DNA of 64,000 bases from Eupeodes corollae (GCF_945859685.1 NC_079147.1:107863525-107927524); one strand, 5' to 3'. Counted from the stretch's first letter, positions 47,182 through 59,749 are shown. Notes: generated from the sequence alone by a model not told the origin. Made by a program: numbers and translations.

Positions 47182-48482
47182 TAAATGCAAATAATTTGCT
47201 TTCTGACATCTTTAAAATGTTTAGGAAATAAATGACTATTATTTTTTCTTGGTTAGATTTAATTTAAAATATTTTTTTTTAACTTTAGTCTCAAAAGTTT
47301 GTGTTTATATTCCACTTAACATATGTATAATGTTGTGTCTTCCTTTTCCAACGATAAAAGTTAAATACACTAAACTTTTATGTATTGAAAAAAGTTTTCC
47401 ATATTTTTGATTTTCTTTAGCTTTTCTTAAAACTTCCAAAAATGCAAAAAATGTCCAGACATTTTTTTTAAATAATAGAAAACCTAACTTATGTTCTTCT
47501 CACTTATACTGTTTCTTTTTTTGTTTGATTTACGAGACAGCTCTTACAACTCAGGGATCTTCGTAAATCCCAGTATTTAGAAATAATGGCTTCACTGTAT
47601 TTCTTTTTTAATCATCATCGTCAAATCGATGGTATCCGTTTTCGTGATGGCTGTTACCAAAAACCATGCGGAAATAATGTTGTATTCCTTTCTTGACGAC
47701 TCTTTACTAATTGAAATATTAATAACGACTTCAAATCCAAAAATGGAAGCACTTGGTTAAAGAGCACATTCTGTCGGTTGTAATCAGAATTGCTAATTTT
47801 ATTATCGAAAAACACGTACGTATGTTATGGTTTTAAGAAACAGAACCAATCCAATTCGTAAAATCTGTTATACATTTTACGAACCGAGATCCCAAAGTCT
47901 TGTCCATTGTCCACATCCTTAGGGCTTCATATCAAAGCTTGGTTGACTTTTTAAAAGAATTGTGAAACATTTTTCTGTTGTTACAATGAGCGTATACAAA
48001 AAGTCGTTCTGATGCTTTTGAACTCACCTTTATCGAAAACTACATTAAACTTATTAAAAATACCTTCGATTAAAACCCAAATCAAACTTAGGTATAATAT
48101 ATAACAAATATGTATTCAACATGTATTTGATGACTATATTTACAAGTACAGTAAAATTCTTAAAATACCACTTTCAATAAATAAATTACATTATTTTCTA
48201 TATATATAAATATTATGGAGTTTTAAATGCTTTGCTTTCTTTACTTTTTTTTTTTAAATTAAGTATATTTTTATTTATTAAAATTTAAAAATAAAATAAT
48301 TATTGCCATTTTGTTTTTTTGTTGTTAAAATAATTGTGTTCTACACAATTTGTCTCCAGCCGTCACTCTTAACAACACTCTTGATATCTTTATCAACGAC
48401 TTGAAGGTATTGCTGGTTCTAGTTCATCGTTTGATATAGGCAACGAGCTGGTCCTTTTGAGCGATCCGAAGGTCAATAGCTG

Positions 48483-49354
48483 TCAGCTAAAGTCACTTTC
48501 ATTCTCATCATTGCACCCGGATATTGTTTTGTGAAAGTTGGCAGGGGCCAATAAGGTGCGGGCCGCAATCATTTGGAAGTTCTCCGATGCTCGGAAGCCG
48601 CTTCGGGTGCAAACACAACGGCACAGTATCCGCTTGAAGGCGATACGGAAGTCATTGGAGAATAGAGCATAAATGAGGGGATTGATGGCCGAATTACAGT
48701 AACCAAGCCAGAAGAGTATCGAGAACATAAGCGGCTCAATGCATTGCTCACAAAAGGCCCGAATCAAGTACATGGTGAAGAAGGGCAGCCAGCAAAATAT
48801 GAAACCTCCCACAATAATGGCCAGTGTTTTGGCAGCTTTTGTCTCCATACGGAATTTCTTTACTTGGATACGCATGCTTCGCTTTCCTGGTCTTTTCTTG
48901 CCCTTCGGTGAAGGAGACGCCGAATCGACCCCACAGGCGTGCCTCACATCTGTCGTGCTATCGAGATTGAATTCAGTCTCGCCAATCTCGAATAAGCTCG
49001 ATTTAAAGCTCGCCCGACGGCCGTTTGTGATGGAAGACTTGCGCAGGGGCGCCGATGAAACCAAGGCGTATGGCGGTGGGGAGCTGCACGACGAGTCTAA
49101 TACATTTTCGGAAGAAGGAAATGAAACTTTTATGGCGATCTTTTCATGACGCTGTCGAGGGATCCTCATCGAAGTCGCCCTCTTCGGAGTGACCTGAGGC
49201 AAGTCATCACAGTTACTATTCATACTCAGCGACGAAGACATTGAGTGCACCGAAAGCGGAGTTCGTTGCGGTGTGCTACACGGTCTTCCACGATGGATGC
49301 GCAGGATCAGACGGGAGTCATCTATGCGATTGCCAGCTGCATCTTTTGGACTGC
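48483..49354 (-). CDS. Oamb: Octopamine receptor (Oamb-like), proximal alternative terminal exon
   Basis: Acceptor AACAAACCTTTCAG ends at 49355, and the exon is open to TGA at 48483. It encodes a third-loop segment, TM6 (AAKTLAIIVGGFIFCWLPFF), an extracellular turn with two Cys, TM7 (FWLGYCNSAINPLIYALFS, NPxxY) and helix 8 (NDFRIAFKRILCRC), then a tail unlike the distal exon. It shares with the distal exon not only TM6/TM7 but loop islands LRIHRGR and KI.I.VS.PS..N. Both exons start in the same phase, needing one base from the upstream exon and giving x-GC here and x-GT there, so a shared donor ending in G would make Gly in both. It is the first terminal exon met by transcription and must be skipped to use the distal one. 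Confidence 0.92.
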
Positions 49355-49355
49355 C

Positions 49356-51390
49356 TGAAAGGTTTGTTAATTTGTTGTTTTTTAAAATATCCAACAGAGG
49401 GCATTATTCTCTTATCATTATTAAAAAACCAATGCAAATTTTCTAGTCTACGTACAACTTGAAAAAATGTGATGATACTCTGATACTATCTACAAAATTA
49501 TTTTATGAACATTAATTTTATTTTTTAAACTTAATATTTTGATTACAAACTGCAAAACACATAACACAATATAATTTGAATTAAACACAATTATATGGTT
49601 TTAAAAACTTATGTTCTTTTGTATTACAAGAAAATAAACCAATTTGCATACAAAATCTACCAAGTGTGTTTTTAGAATACACTTTATTTTTTAAGGAAAC
49701 AGAAGAAAAAAACAATTATGTTTCGTATTATGAGTTTTTTGTTGTTTATGTGTTTTGTTATTTTGAATTTAAGATGTACATTTTTTTCGATTGTATTTTA
49801 TGGTTTTATGTATAGTTTATAATGTTTTGTGATTTTTAATTACAAAAATGTATGATAATAATAATTATATGAGTATACCGGGTCATAACAAGTATATACG
49901 AGTATTAAAAGAAAACATGCTATGAAATTTGATCCAAATCAAAATTGCTGACTTAAAATTATTATTTTTTACAATTTAATATATTATTTACACCAAAGTG
50001 TTATTTTACAACCCAACGAAAATTATGCTGAATTGTTTCCTTCGCTTTTTTTAATAGTTTGTTCCCAAGTTAATTTATGAAGAAGTTGTATGCTTTTAGA
50101 AAACTCAACAAATTGTATTTTTAATCAAAAATAGTCATTTTCCGAGAACCAAATTGAGAAAAAATGCTTAAAACCAAAACAGTAATTAATTTCCGGTTAT
50201 GGTGCCCATTTATTAAAAAAGTATTAGGAGAATAATCCGAATAGTTTTAAAATAAAGTAAATATTTAAAATTACTTCCTTCAAATAATAACAATTTGGCA
50301 ATATCCAGTTTGTCCTTATTAGAAATTGGGCATTTACCGAAAAACAATATTTCAATTGGTGACAGGTTCAAAATTAACAATTGGAATAGGAATATAGATT
50401 TCAAATTGTGACCTTTAATTTGTGACTTTTACAACATGAGCCATTTTTATATATCGCCTGAATTTTACACATCCTTTATAGTTTCAGTACGCTGTCAAAA
50501 TTTTAGAGCAAACTAAAAACGTTCTAAGGTTTGAAGATAGAAAAACATAGTATCTAATCTTTCTAAATTGCGTTTAAATGATAAAAAAGAGAATTTCAAC
50601 CGAACGGCAGTTCCCAAAGGCCAAAGTTGATCAGTATGTTTGGTCCATGCAATGGCTTGAGTTCAGCATTTGTTTAAAAAGTAACATGTTAGTTTTTTCG
50701 TTTCATAAAAAAATACCTTGAACTGCGTTTTTATTCCTTTGATTACAAATTATGCCTCAATAAATCAGATATTTTATTTATTCAATATATCAATATCAGA
50801 AACATAGAAACATAAAGTATGACACTTGCTTTCAGCAGCTTTTGACTATTAAAGCCAAACCACAATCAAGCGTTCCGACTTTGACATATTGAATAGAAAC
50901 AATAGACTCTTATGAAGCAATCACAAATGTTACCTCAAACTTTGTATTCGCTTTAGATGGTTTTCTAAACTTTTTACACATAATGAAACATGATATCGTA
51001 AAATATGGTAAAGTTTAAGAAGCCTGTCAAAAATACAATATCTAACGCGTGGTCGTTATTTAATTATTAAGGTTCTTCTAAGATAATTTGAAATATTTTA
51101 AGAATACAGCAAAGGAATGATAACACATGATGCAAAAGCTACTTAGAGTTTCTTCTCGTTCTTTAAGAGATCAATATTCAATTGGTATACATGCGTTCTT
51201 AAGCGTCCACAGGTTTTTCTTAGAACCAACTCTGTCTATCAACTCCTACTCTCACCTCCCCGTTGTTATCATCGGGTGCCTAGTACCTAAACTGGATATT
51301 GGGTTCTAACCCCAGGGCTTCTACGACTTATTCGAAAAAGAGTCCTATAAGGAGCGGTTTATCGGGCTCCCCATCCTTGGAGTTTTACTA
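49356..51390. other. Presumed receptor intron upstream of the proximal exon; no gene seen
   Basis: AT-rich, with no exon encoding TM1-TM5 recognised on the minus strand. Confidence 0.5.
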
Positions 51391-53760
51391 AAGATCTGGC
51401 CCTCCCGGTTGAGGGTTGTGGCGTCGGGGTGATTTCCTGCCCACGTGAAAAATACCTTTGTTGGATTGGGTGTGGATTTGTTATTGGAACCAGACTCAGG
51501 CAAAAAGTCTTGAGTTTCAACAGTGTGAGCGAGCGCATCACGATAATCCGCATCATGGATAAATTTGCCAACAAAAGCCTTATATGCGCGCATGCCCCAA
51601 CAGAGGAGAAAGATTAAGAAACCAAAGACATATTCTTCGAGCTCTTGGACAAGACTTATCAGCAGTGCCCTGGCTATGACTAGGAAGAGAAGACCTCTTT
51701 GGTGGCACAATCGGGAGATACAGCCTGCACGACACCACCTCCAACAACGGATTCAGTCTGATCGATTTCGCTGAGGGGCGAGATGTTCTGGTAGCTAGTA
51801 CGCAGTTCAAATATCCACAAGGGAACATGGAAATCTCCTGATCAATCAACTGTCAACCAGATTGGCCACATTGCAATCGACACGAGATACTTCTCCAGTA
51901 TACAGGATGTCCGAACTATCCGAGGGACCAACATTGACTCGGACAACTACCTCGTTGTAGCCAAGGTACGGCAACGGATATCCAGGGCCAAGCCAAATCA
52001 AAGAATTACTGTGAGAAGTTTCGACGTTAGACGGCTAATATCGCAAGTGACTGCCATGTCCCTTTCCGATCGAGTCCCTAATAACCTCTTAAGGAATCCT
52101 ATGCTGCCTGCATTAACCATTGAAACCCAGTGGCAACAGAGATGCTACCTCTGAAGTGCTTTGTGTTATGCGGCTACAACAGCGAAACCCCTGGTTTAAC
52201 GACGAATGCCATCAAGCTCACGCAGCGAAACAACAGGCATACAAAACGGCGCTACACAGGAGGACCAGAGCTGCTCGCGAGCTCTACGATTATATTATAT
52301 AACGGCGATGACGAACCAAATTCCGCTGTAAGGGAGAATCACTCAACCTAGGCGACGCAGATCAACAATTCCGTCTACCCGACCACGACGAAGTGAAGGT
52401 AGCTATATCTAAACTGAAGTCAAACAAACCTGCTGGAGGTGATGGAATCGCTGCCAAACTATTAAAAGCAGCAGGCGATGAGTTGGTTGCAAAATATGGT
52501 CGGAAGAAAGGATGCCCGATGAGAGGAATCTCAGCATAGTATGCCCGATACATAAGAAATTAGATCCTTTTAATTGCGCCAACTACAGGTGCATCAGTCT
52601 CCTTAACATTGCGTATAAGATCCTCTCTGCCGTAAAAAATCCAGGAACTTCTAATTGATACCCACCATCTCTTTATCGATTTTAAAGCCGCGTATGACAG
52701 CATCTATAGGGAAGAGTTCTGCAGAGCAATGTCTAGTTTTGGCATCCTTGTCAAACTTATCCGTTTGTGCAGAATGACGATGGAGAATGCACCCTGTCCT
52801 ATCAAGGTCGGAAAAGATCTTACCGATGCATTTGATGTCAAAAAAGGTTTTAGACAAGGCGATGCACTGTCATGCTTCTGCCTTCTTCAACATCGTTCTG
52901 GAAAGAATTGTGCAAAACTCAACCGTCAACACTAGAGGTTCAATCTTCCAAAGGTCCATCCAACTACTCGGATACGCAGATGATATTGACATAATTAGAA
53001 GATCAAAGCGTGATGTCAGAGGAGCGTTTTGAACATTGCGACGGAAGCGAAGAAGATGGGTTTAGTGGTCAATGAAGCCAAGACCAAGTATATGCTGTCA
53101 TCAAAAAAGGACACTGAATTACGACGTCTTGGACAAAACGTCACCATGGACAGCTATAACTTTGAGGTAGTTAAGGACTTTGTCTACCTACATAGGCACC
53201 GCTATTAACACAGACAACGACACCAGCGCTGAAATCAAACGAAGAATAACTCTTGCAAATCGCTGCTTCTTTAAACTTAGAATGCAATTGAGAAGTAATG
53301 TCCTCTCTCGAGCATCTAAAATCACCATCTATAAGACGCCCATAATCGCGGTTTTCATTTATGACGCTGAGGCCTGCACCCTGTCAAAGAAACATGAGAG
53401 CGTCTTAGGATGCTTCGAGAGAAGAATTCTTCGGGTGATTTTTGTTCTCGTACGCATAAATGAAGAATGGAGGAGAAGATATAACGACGAACTGTACGGG
53501 CTGTACACCGACACTGACCTAGTTAGCAGAATTTAGGTCCAACGGCTTAGATGGCTTCGAATCCAATACCGAGAGACGGCGCAGTAGAGGAAGACCGCGA
53601 CTCAGGTGGCGCACTCAAGTAGGTGAAGACCTCAACCAACTTGGCGTGCGAAACTGGAGACAGCTAGCTCTTCCCGATAGCTTTTTTTTTGGCTAAGAAA
53701 CCAACTGAGTAGAAAAGGCTTTGCTCAAGCGCGAGCATGCGAAGTATCGCTATGTAAGAC
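51391..53760 (+). pseudogene. RTE-like LINE, nearly full-length ORF2 relic
   Basis: In order: endonuclease (CGFVIGTRLRQKVLSFN, ICAHAPTEEKD, then a deletion removing the GDFNAK core near 51640, SLHDTTSNNG, NIDSDNYLVVAKVRQRI), linker (RNPWFNDECHQAHAAKQQAY), RT (VKVAISKLKSNKPAGGDGIAAKLL, DFKAAYDSIYREE, FDVKKGFRQGDALSC, LLGYADDIDII with catalytic YADD at about 52972-52983, KTKYMLSSKKD) and C-terminal region (NRCFFKLRMQLRSNVLSRAS, EACTLSKKHESVLGCFERRILRVIF, RRRYNDELYGLYTDTDLV, RGRPRLRW). Multiple frameshifts and the endonuclease deletion make it inactive. Confidence 0.88.
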
Positions 53761-53764
53761 CAAA

Positions 53765-54140
53765 TCATACCCTTCCTGTTTCACGATACAGATCGCGTGG
53801 TCTATGGTTCCGTATCCGTATGCATAAAAGGAGTGGAGGAGAAGATGGGACGACGAGCTGTACGGGCAGTACATCGACGTGGACTAAGCAGTAAAGATAA
53901 AAATCCAGAGACAAATTAATGTTCCGGCACGGAATGTCTTCGAATCCATGCCCACAGGCCATCGCAGTAGAGGAGGACCGCGGATTAGATGGCGTGCTCA
54001 AGTGGAAAGTATCCTCACTCAACATGGAGCGCGCAACTGGAGACATTTAGCTAAAGGGACCGAGCTAAATGCAGAAGTTTATTGGTTGATGCCCTATTTC
54101 ACACAGGACTGTTGCGTCACCTTTAGTATTTAAGTAAGTA
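53765..54140 (+). pseudogene. Second RTE-like LINE 3' fragment with (AAGT)n tail
   Basis: Repeats the end of the same ORF (WRRRWDDELYGQYID, GHRSRGGPRIRWRAQVESIL, NWRHLAKGTELNAEVYWL) and then CACAGGACTGTTGCGTCACC and a short (TAAG)n tail at about 54132-54143. It duplicates content already present in the copy just before it, so it is a separate truncated insertion. Confidence 0.8.
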
Positions 54141-54143
54141 AGT

Positions 54144-55084
54144 ATAATATGACAAAATATAGAAGTCTCATCAAATTTATGCTTCGTGCAACATTAACAA
54201 ATTTATAGCAAAAACACGTTCAATAAACCGCATGATTTTCTTTCTTTTTCTTATTAAAATTTTAAAAATATAGTCCTTTGCACGTGGCAGCGAATGACCA
54301 GTTTATAGTTCATTGAAGATTTAAAATTAAAAACTACTTTACGCTCGCTTTTATGGAACCTCGCCACAGTGTCGGTTACGCTATCATCGTTGTGGCGAGT
54401 GTAGTTATAAAATTTACCACCAGTCTATAACTGGAACCTCTAAGTCTACGTTCATCTTTCCTTAGATTCATCAAACATACGTATAGATAGAAGATAAGAA
54501 TAATATATTGGAACTATTCTTCATAGAACTATGTATTTATGTTCCACGGGCCTATAGAACCATTAAGAGGTGGATCCGGATATAAATCTTCCAATACACA
54601 GCTGACATAACATATAGGTCTTGTACGAAACACAATAAAGCAACTAACAGCCAACAATATGTTGACAGCCAAGTCAATTCTATTCGAACCACCTCCTCCT
54701 TCAGCTTGAAAGCTTGACTTTCGAATATAGCAGCATATGACATGAATCCTTCGTAAACTTTTTATCAATGACTACACACAAATTCACAAAGGAGAGGCTT
54801 CTGCTTTAGCTTGGCGAGGAGGCTAGGCGAGATGATATCAACATCATTAGACTTGTAAATCTCGCGCATGAAGTATTTCCACCACTAGTTGGCATCGTAC
54901 TTTTACCTATAGTCTATAGACCTTGCCTCTCCGTACAATGGAGATTTTAACAAAGACTTTTTTATAATATCCTTTTGATGTTGCTGCTTAGTGCTTGCTG
55001 CACAGCTCATTTTTGTCTTTACTTTTTCTGTGAAAAAAAGGATGAGGTTTTTGAGAATTGTGTGTGGTTCGGAAGGTATACGTT
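54144..55084. other. Spacer, no gene seen
   Basis: Nothing recognised. Confidence 0.5.
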
Positions 55085-55088
55085 TTAA

Positions 55089-55130
55089 GGTAGCTGTAGC
55101 GGTAGCAGTAGCAGTAGCAGTGGCGGTATA
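55089..55130. repeat. (GTAGCA/GTAGCG)n microsatellite
   Basis: Imperfect 6-bp repeat GTAGCGGTAGCAGTAGCAGT; any translation (VAVAVAV) is an artefact of the repeat. Confidence 0.9.
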
Positions 55131-55637
55131 CCTACCGAATCTATTTACATCTATTTTGTGCTTCAACGGTTTCCGTTTTATGTAAGGAAATAATACAAAG
55201 CAATCTTTTCAAATTGCATCGCTTTTGAGGATTATTTTATTTATACGAATTTAATAGAGATTTTGATTTTTCGTTTTTTCATTTTATTTAAACTAGGTAC
55301 CTTTAGCTATTATATTAAAAAATAAGTTTTTCACAATGAATTCAAATTTCAGGCTCAAATATATCTACCGTGAGTAGATAAGGATGGTAATATTATATTC
55401 AAAAGCACTATTACTGTTTTTAAAGGATTTTAGAATGTGCTGAGGCGAGTTATTGTTTTTAAATTTTGTTTTTGGAACCTGAGGAAAAGGTTTTTGCCCA
55501 ATCGTAAATATTTGTATTTAATTGTATGGCAAAAGCTTTCAGGCCTAGTATCCAAAATGTACTTTGCCATATTTTATTTTATTGGAAAGTAGGTACCTAT
55601 TTTTGAGTTTTAATTTGCATTATTTCAAAACACTATG
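55131..55637. other. Spacer, no gene seen
   Basis: Nothing recognised. Confidence 0.5.
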
Positions 55638-55892
55638 GCTAGTACCCTTGAAGTGATGTTAAGTGCATAGGACTATTATTCCAGAGATCTTGGGTTCGAT
55701 CCCATGGCATGTGCCACCTAAAATTTTATTTTTTCACGGGTATTGCCTCTTGTAAGGAATTGACAAATTCTCCAATAATAATTCCTGTCCCTTCTATCCT
55801 CAAAAACATTACTCACACACAGAAATGGTTGAGAGTTCTAAGTCATTAGGCCCTAGTTCTCAAGGGACTGTTGCGCCACTTAATTTATTTTA
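55638..55892 (+). mobile_element. SINE copy 6, plus strand
   Basis: Head GCTAGTACCCTTGAAGTGAT with B box TTGGGTTCGATCCCATGGC at about 55690-55708, family body, and tail GGCCCTAGTTCTCAAGGGAC, TGTTGCGCCACTTAATTTAT at the right end. The tail is the part shared with RTE-like LINE ends. Confidence 0.88.
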
Positions 55893-56329
55893 CCTACGAT
55901 ATGTATGACCTTTGTGCTTTGTCTAGTATGATTGGGTAACTGTTGATTGCCTATAACTTGGCGTAGACCAGCATCAAAACATTTTGCCAAGACGAAGTGC
56001 TTGCACGTGGTGGTCCCCGTTAATTGGTTATGTATAAGCTTAAATTGTAAATGCAGGACTCCTAGGTCTCTCTGGGAGAGGCTGTGGAGGTCAGCTTTGT
56101 TTTCAGCCGAAACTATGTAATAAGACAGAAATTTCTTGTGGTGTAAGATGGATATCTTAGTGTCAAAAGTGGAACTAGAATTTTAATCAAGGGGGCGAGG
56201 GGATAACCTTTTAAGCACAGCTTTAAATTGTTGTTTAATGTTATCTTAAGGAGGCTGACAAAATAAAATATCATTATGTGTTTCTTCACCTAATATTAAC
56301 ATAATTCAAGGGATTAAATGAAAACTTTA
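55893..56329. other. Spacer, no gene seen
   Basis: Nothing recognised. Confidence 0.4.
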
Positions 56330-58390
56330 GTTATTAGATTATTTTAGAACATTTCTCCAGCAAAATATGGTCTAACTCAGGGATCAGCAAGTAGTTTTAA
56401 GTTGGGTCCAGATAAGGTTGAAAACATTTTAATCAAGGTCCAGAAAAAAAATTAAAAAAGTTTTGTAGTTTTTATTTTGCTGCTTCATTTCAGTAAGTGT
56501 AATATTAACGAATTTAATGAGAAAAATTACAACAATGGTCTTGAGCCAGTTTTTTTATAGTTTGGTCCACGCGGGGAACAGCAAATGCGAAGCGTGTCAT
56601 CAAGGTCGACGTCTGATAATCTCCAACGATATTTGTTCTTCACGTTTTTGAGAAAAAGAAATTCGCTTATGTAGAGTCAAAAAGTAGCTAGTTAATAATT
56701 CTTAAATGATCTATCTTGAAGCTTTTGAAAGATCGAATAACTTCATGGCCAATACAGTCCATTCTGCAACTGCAGTAACTTTATAAGGCCGTTGAAGGAA
56801 TTAAGATAGCTTCCTTATATCTGCAAAATCTTGGAATCTTAAAACAAATTCGCTTTTAAGATCGGATAGAAAGTTTGAAAACATCCGGCTTACGATGAAA
56901 AGCGGACAGGCATTGTAATAAATCACATATTAATTTCCCATATCCTTGTAACGGGAGTCTAAGCTCATTTGAATATTTCAGAACATCTTTGCACTCTTCT
57001 GTTATAAACTCTAAGTGCTTTCTTGATTCCGTCACGTCCGTCTTATCCAAGTTTTGCAAGAAGGAGATAACTTACTCTTTATTCATCCAGAAACTTTCAA
57101 TAACTTGACCTTTACTAAGCCAACGAATATTGTTGTGTTGCAGTAATTCCGAATACGCTGTTTCACATTCAAAAAGATATTCTTTTTTTGGGGAATTGCT
57201 GATGAGTTGTTTCGTAATGGTGCCTTAAATTGACACTTTTAACAAAAGCATTAGTTTTATTGCATATGAGGCATACTGGAACCGCTCGAGGCATATCAGG
57301 CAGCGTAAAACAATATCTTTCAGTGGACTTGTTCAGAAATATTTTTACTGTCCAATTTTCGCTATTTAGGATTCATATTATTTGTACGAAACGTTTTCAA
57401 ACACGAAAAATTATAAAACGATAACGAACGAAAGCTCCGTAATTCGATCCAAAATAAGACTGATAACCGATTCGACTGCAGAGTGAATTTTACTTACAAA
57501 AAAGCTATTGTGTACGTTTTGTATGTCAATTTAATTTATTAATCTGTGAATACGTGCTTAGCAGCCATATTTAAAATTGCGTAAAGGAGTTGCTTGCTTG
57601 TGTGTTAGTGAAGCATGACTAAGTTTGACTTTTCGTGGTTCCGCGGTCCACCGTTTGACCTTTCGCTGTACGTCTTACTATTTAATTTGGACGACTTTCT
57701 ACAAATAAAAGCATTCCAACATTCCCATAGAGTTCTAAATATGCCATATTTAAGAGTTAAAATACAAAAGCTTATACTGGTACATTTCACGCAGAAATGT
57801 TAGAAATTGTGTTGAAACGTAGCCTTTTTTTAGAAATAATATATTCTGTTCTTCTTGTCATTTCTATAAATGCAAAGAACGCTGCAAAACCTAAGAAAAT
57901 TAGAAAAGTTTACCATGATCTTTTTTCGTAGGAAAATAAAATAGAATCTGATATGAATAATTGTATGGTTCTCTTCACGTAGTTTGTGGAACTTAATTTT
58001 CGGAAGTCTATTATTACTATCGTTATCAGTCTACAAAATTACTGTTTAGCGTTAACCTGTTGAAAATATTTAGATCTTAAAGGAATCAACAGAACTTATA
58101 TATTGTAGAGAGAAAAATGTTTGTTCTTGAATTAAAAAAAAGGTGCATTTAAGTACATAATTTTTCTAAATATTAAATAAAAGCAAATTAAGGTATTAAT
58201 GTGGATCTCAAAAAATACACGTTACATAATCCCCTTTCATCACTTCAGATCTCGAGAGATTCAAAGCTTTTATATAAAATTAATAAATATTAAAAGTCGT
58301 CGTGCGACATTTGTATTCTTGAAAATGGTGTTTAAATGTCAGGTCTAGAGCATCCAAAGCAAATTCTCTTCAAAAAGTAACGTCAGAAGA
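56330..58390 (+). repeat. Repeat B copy 3, interrupted by a hAT relic
   Basis: The first part (56330-56375) ends CCAGCAAAATATGGTCTAAC. The remainder (57666-58390) resumes at GTCTTACTATTTAATTTGGA and contains AACCTGTTGAAAATATTTAG and the later family words. Copy 1 (33605) has the same junction uninterrupted, which proves the insertion. Confidence 0.8.
56376..57667 (-). pseudogene. hAT transposase relic with N-terminal zinc finger (GTF2IRD2-like type)
   Basis: Starts CAGGGATCAGCAAG, a hAT-like end. The flanks GTCTAACT (left) and GTCTTACT (right, 57668-57675) are a likely 8-bp target duplication with one mismatch, confirmed by the uninterrupted Repeat B copy. Minus-strand frames encode a C2H2-like finger (VCLICNKTNAFVKSVNLRHHYETTH, shown here as Cys-2-Cys and His-4-His) at about 57190-57300, joined directly to LLQHNNIRWLSKGQVIESFW, then LQGYGKLICDLLQCLSAFHRK. 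The catalytic middle expected between the finger and LQHN.IRWLS is missing, so it is an internal-deletion derivative. Confidence 0.8.
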
Positions 58391-59195
58391 CGCTTATACG
58401 CATCATGGAAAGCTTGAAGTTGCAACAATCAGAGGTTTGCTGGTATCATGGTCAAACACAAGAAGCTGGAAAGTAAGCTTCTTTCAACCAAATTGATCAC
58501 TTTGCGATAAGTCGAAGAAACTTACTTAGTAGTCTCTTGGGATATCCACCGAAACATTTGCTACTAGAGATTGAATTTGAACATTAAAATATCCATTTTT
58601 AATAATACGAACATGCTAAAGGTAAAGGACAATACTACTTGCCAACAACTTAGGGGCCATTTTTCGCAATATATGGAAAATTCAGCAGCACAGTATTTGA
58701 AACCGTAAAAACAATTGGTGTTTTGAAGAATGTGTTTATACAGGGTGCTAAAAGAATAGTCAGTCCGAATAGTTTACCGAAGAGTGTAAAAACTCACTGA
58801 TCATCAAGCTTTAAAAAAAAGGAGACCTAATGAAGTGTATGAACTGGGGACGCATTTGCAATTTGCTTGCAATCAAAAAGAATGTCTAAGAACGCTTAAG
58901 AGAGAAGCAGAAGTTAGCCTTAATATCTTTAACGTAACAGAGTGAGTAACTTCACACCTGAATAACTCGATGAGTTACTGAAAACTTCTTTCCAAAGTTA
59001 GTCTTGTGTACCTTAAACAGTGCTTTTTTGATGAAAAGTTTTGGCATTTAGGCAGAGATTGACACTTTAATGTGGATTGTGCAACACCGGTATAATTTGA
59101 CCAATTTTCTTCTGCAAGGTGTCTGGCAGCAGATTTATATTTTCAAAATTTAATAAAAAATCAATTTGATACTTTGTTTAATTTGAAATATTAAA
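58391..59195. other. Spacer, no gene seen
   Basis: A TACAGGGTGCTAAAAGAATAG motif near 58739 resembles a Tc1/mariner-type end but has no partner. Confidence 0.4.
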
Positions 59196-59700
59196 CAACA
59201 ATTAATTTGGGCAGGTGCCCCTAAAACAAGTTTAAGTATTTTGGACAGAATCCAAAAAAGAGCTTTAGATAGGCGATAGAACTATAACCGAAACAATTAC
59301 GTCACTTGAACACCGCCGCAATGTTTCATGCCTTTCGTTGTTCTACTGATATTTTTATAAACAGTGTTCTATCGAATTAGCCAGTTGCATTCCCCCCCCC
59401 CCCCCTCAAACAATTCAGCCGTAATAATCGTTTTTCTAGGAATGCACATCAGTTTAACCTTGATCTCAATTTCGGAAGTACTATCAAGTATAGAGATTCT
59501 TTTTTTAACCACACTTTGAGAATTTGGAATGCTTTACCCAGCTCCGTTTTTCACTGCCATTTTGAAGTTCAAAACTTTAAGACCAATGTGCATCGGTATC
59601 TCCTCTTTAATCCTTCCCTATTTTCCTAAAGCTCGCACTGGGTTTAAACGTCGAACATGTTAACTTTATTAATAACCCCTTGAGTGCCCGTTTATTATTA
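59196..59700 (+). pseudogene. Jockey/CR1-group LINE C-terminal relic
   Basis: Frames encode WAGAPKTSLSILDRIQKRAL, TSLEHRRNVSCLSLFYRYFY, ELASCIPPPP and, after a shift at a poly-C run (59392-59405), FSRNAHQFNLDLNFGSTIKY-type and HTLRIWNALPSSVF-type words, ending with FKTNVHRYLLFN. This is the standard C-terminal end of CR1/L2-like or Jockey-group ORF2 proteins. It is a different family from the 13.4-kb element. Confidence 0.8.
59392..59405. repeat. Poly-C run of 14
   Basis: Homopolymer within the LINE relic, coding for prolines in one frame and coinciding with its frameshift. Confidence 0.9.
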
Positions 59701-59749
59701 AAAACAAACAAAAAAACAGACCAATGATGAGGATTTCAATTTTTGAACA

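Larger units (their letters stand above)
42719..48482 (-). other. Sequence between the two receptor terminal exons
   Basis: Carries Repeat B (43490-44010), an unidentified fragment (44030-44480), a Tc1 relic (44852-47181) and, near 48269-48279, an AATAAATAAA signal on the minus strand that could end the proximal isoform. The region 47182-48268 has no recognised feature. Confidence 0.6.

Noticed and set aside
41832..49354. Two separate octopamine receptor genes
   Set aside because: Each has only the C-terminal half, begins at an acceptor in the same phase, and no TM1-TM5 exon lies between them; alternative terminal exons of one gene is simpler.
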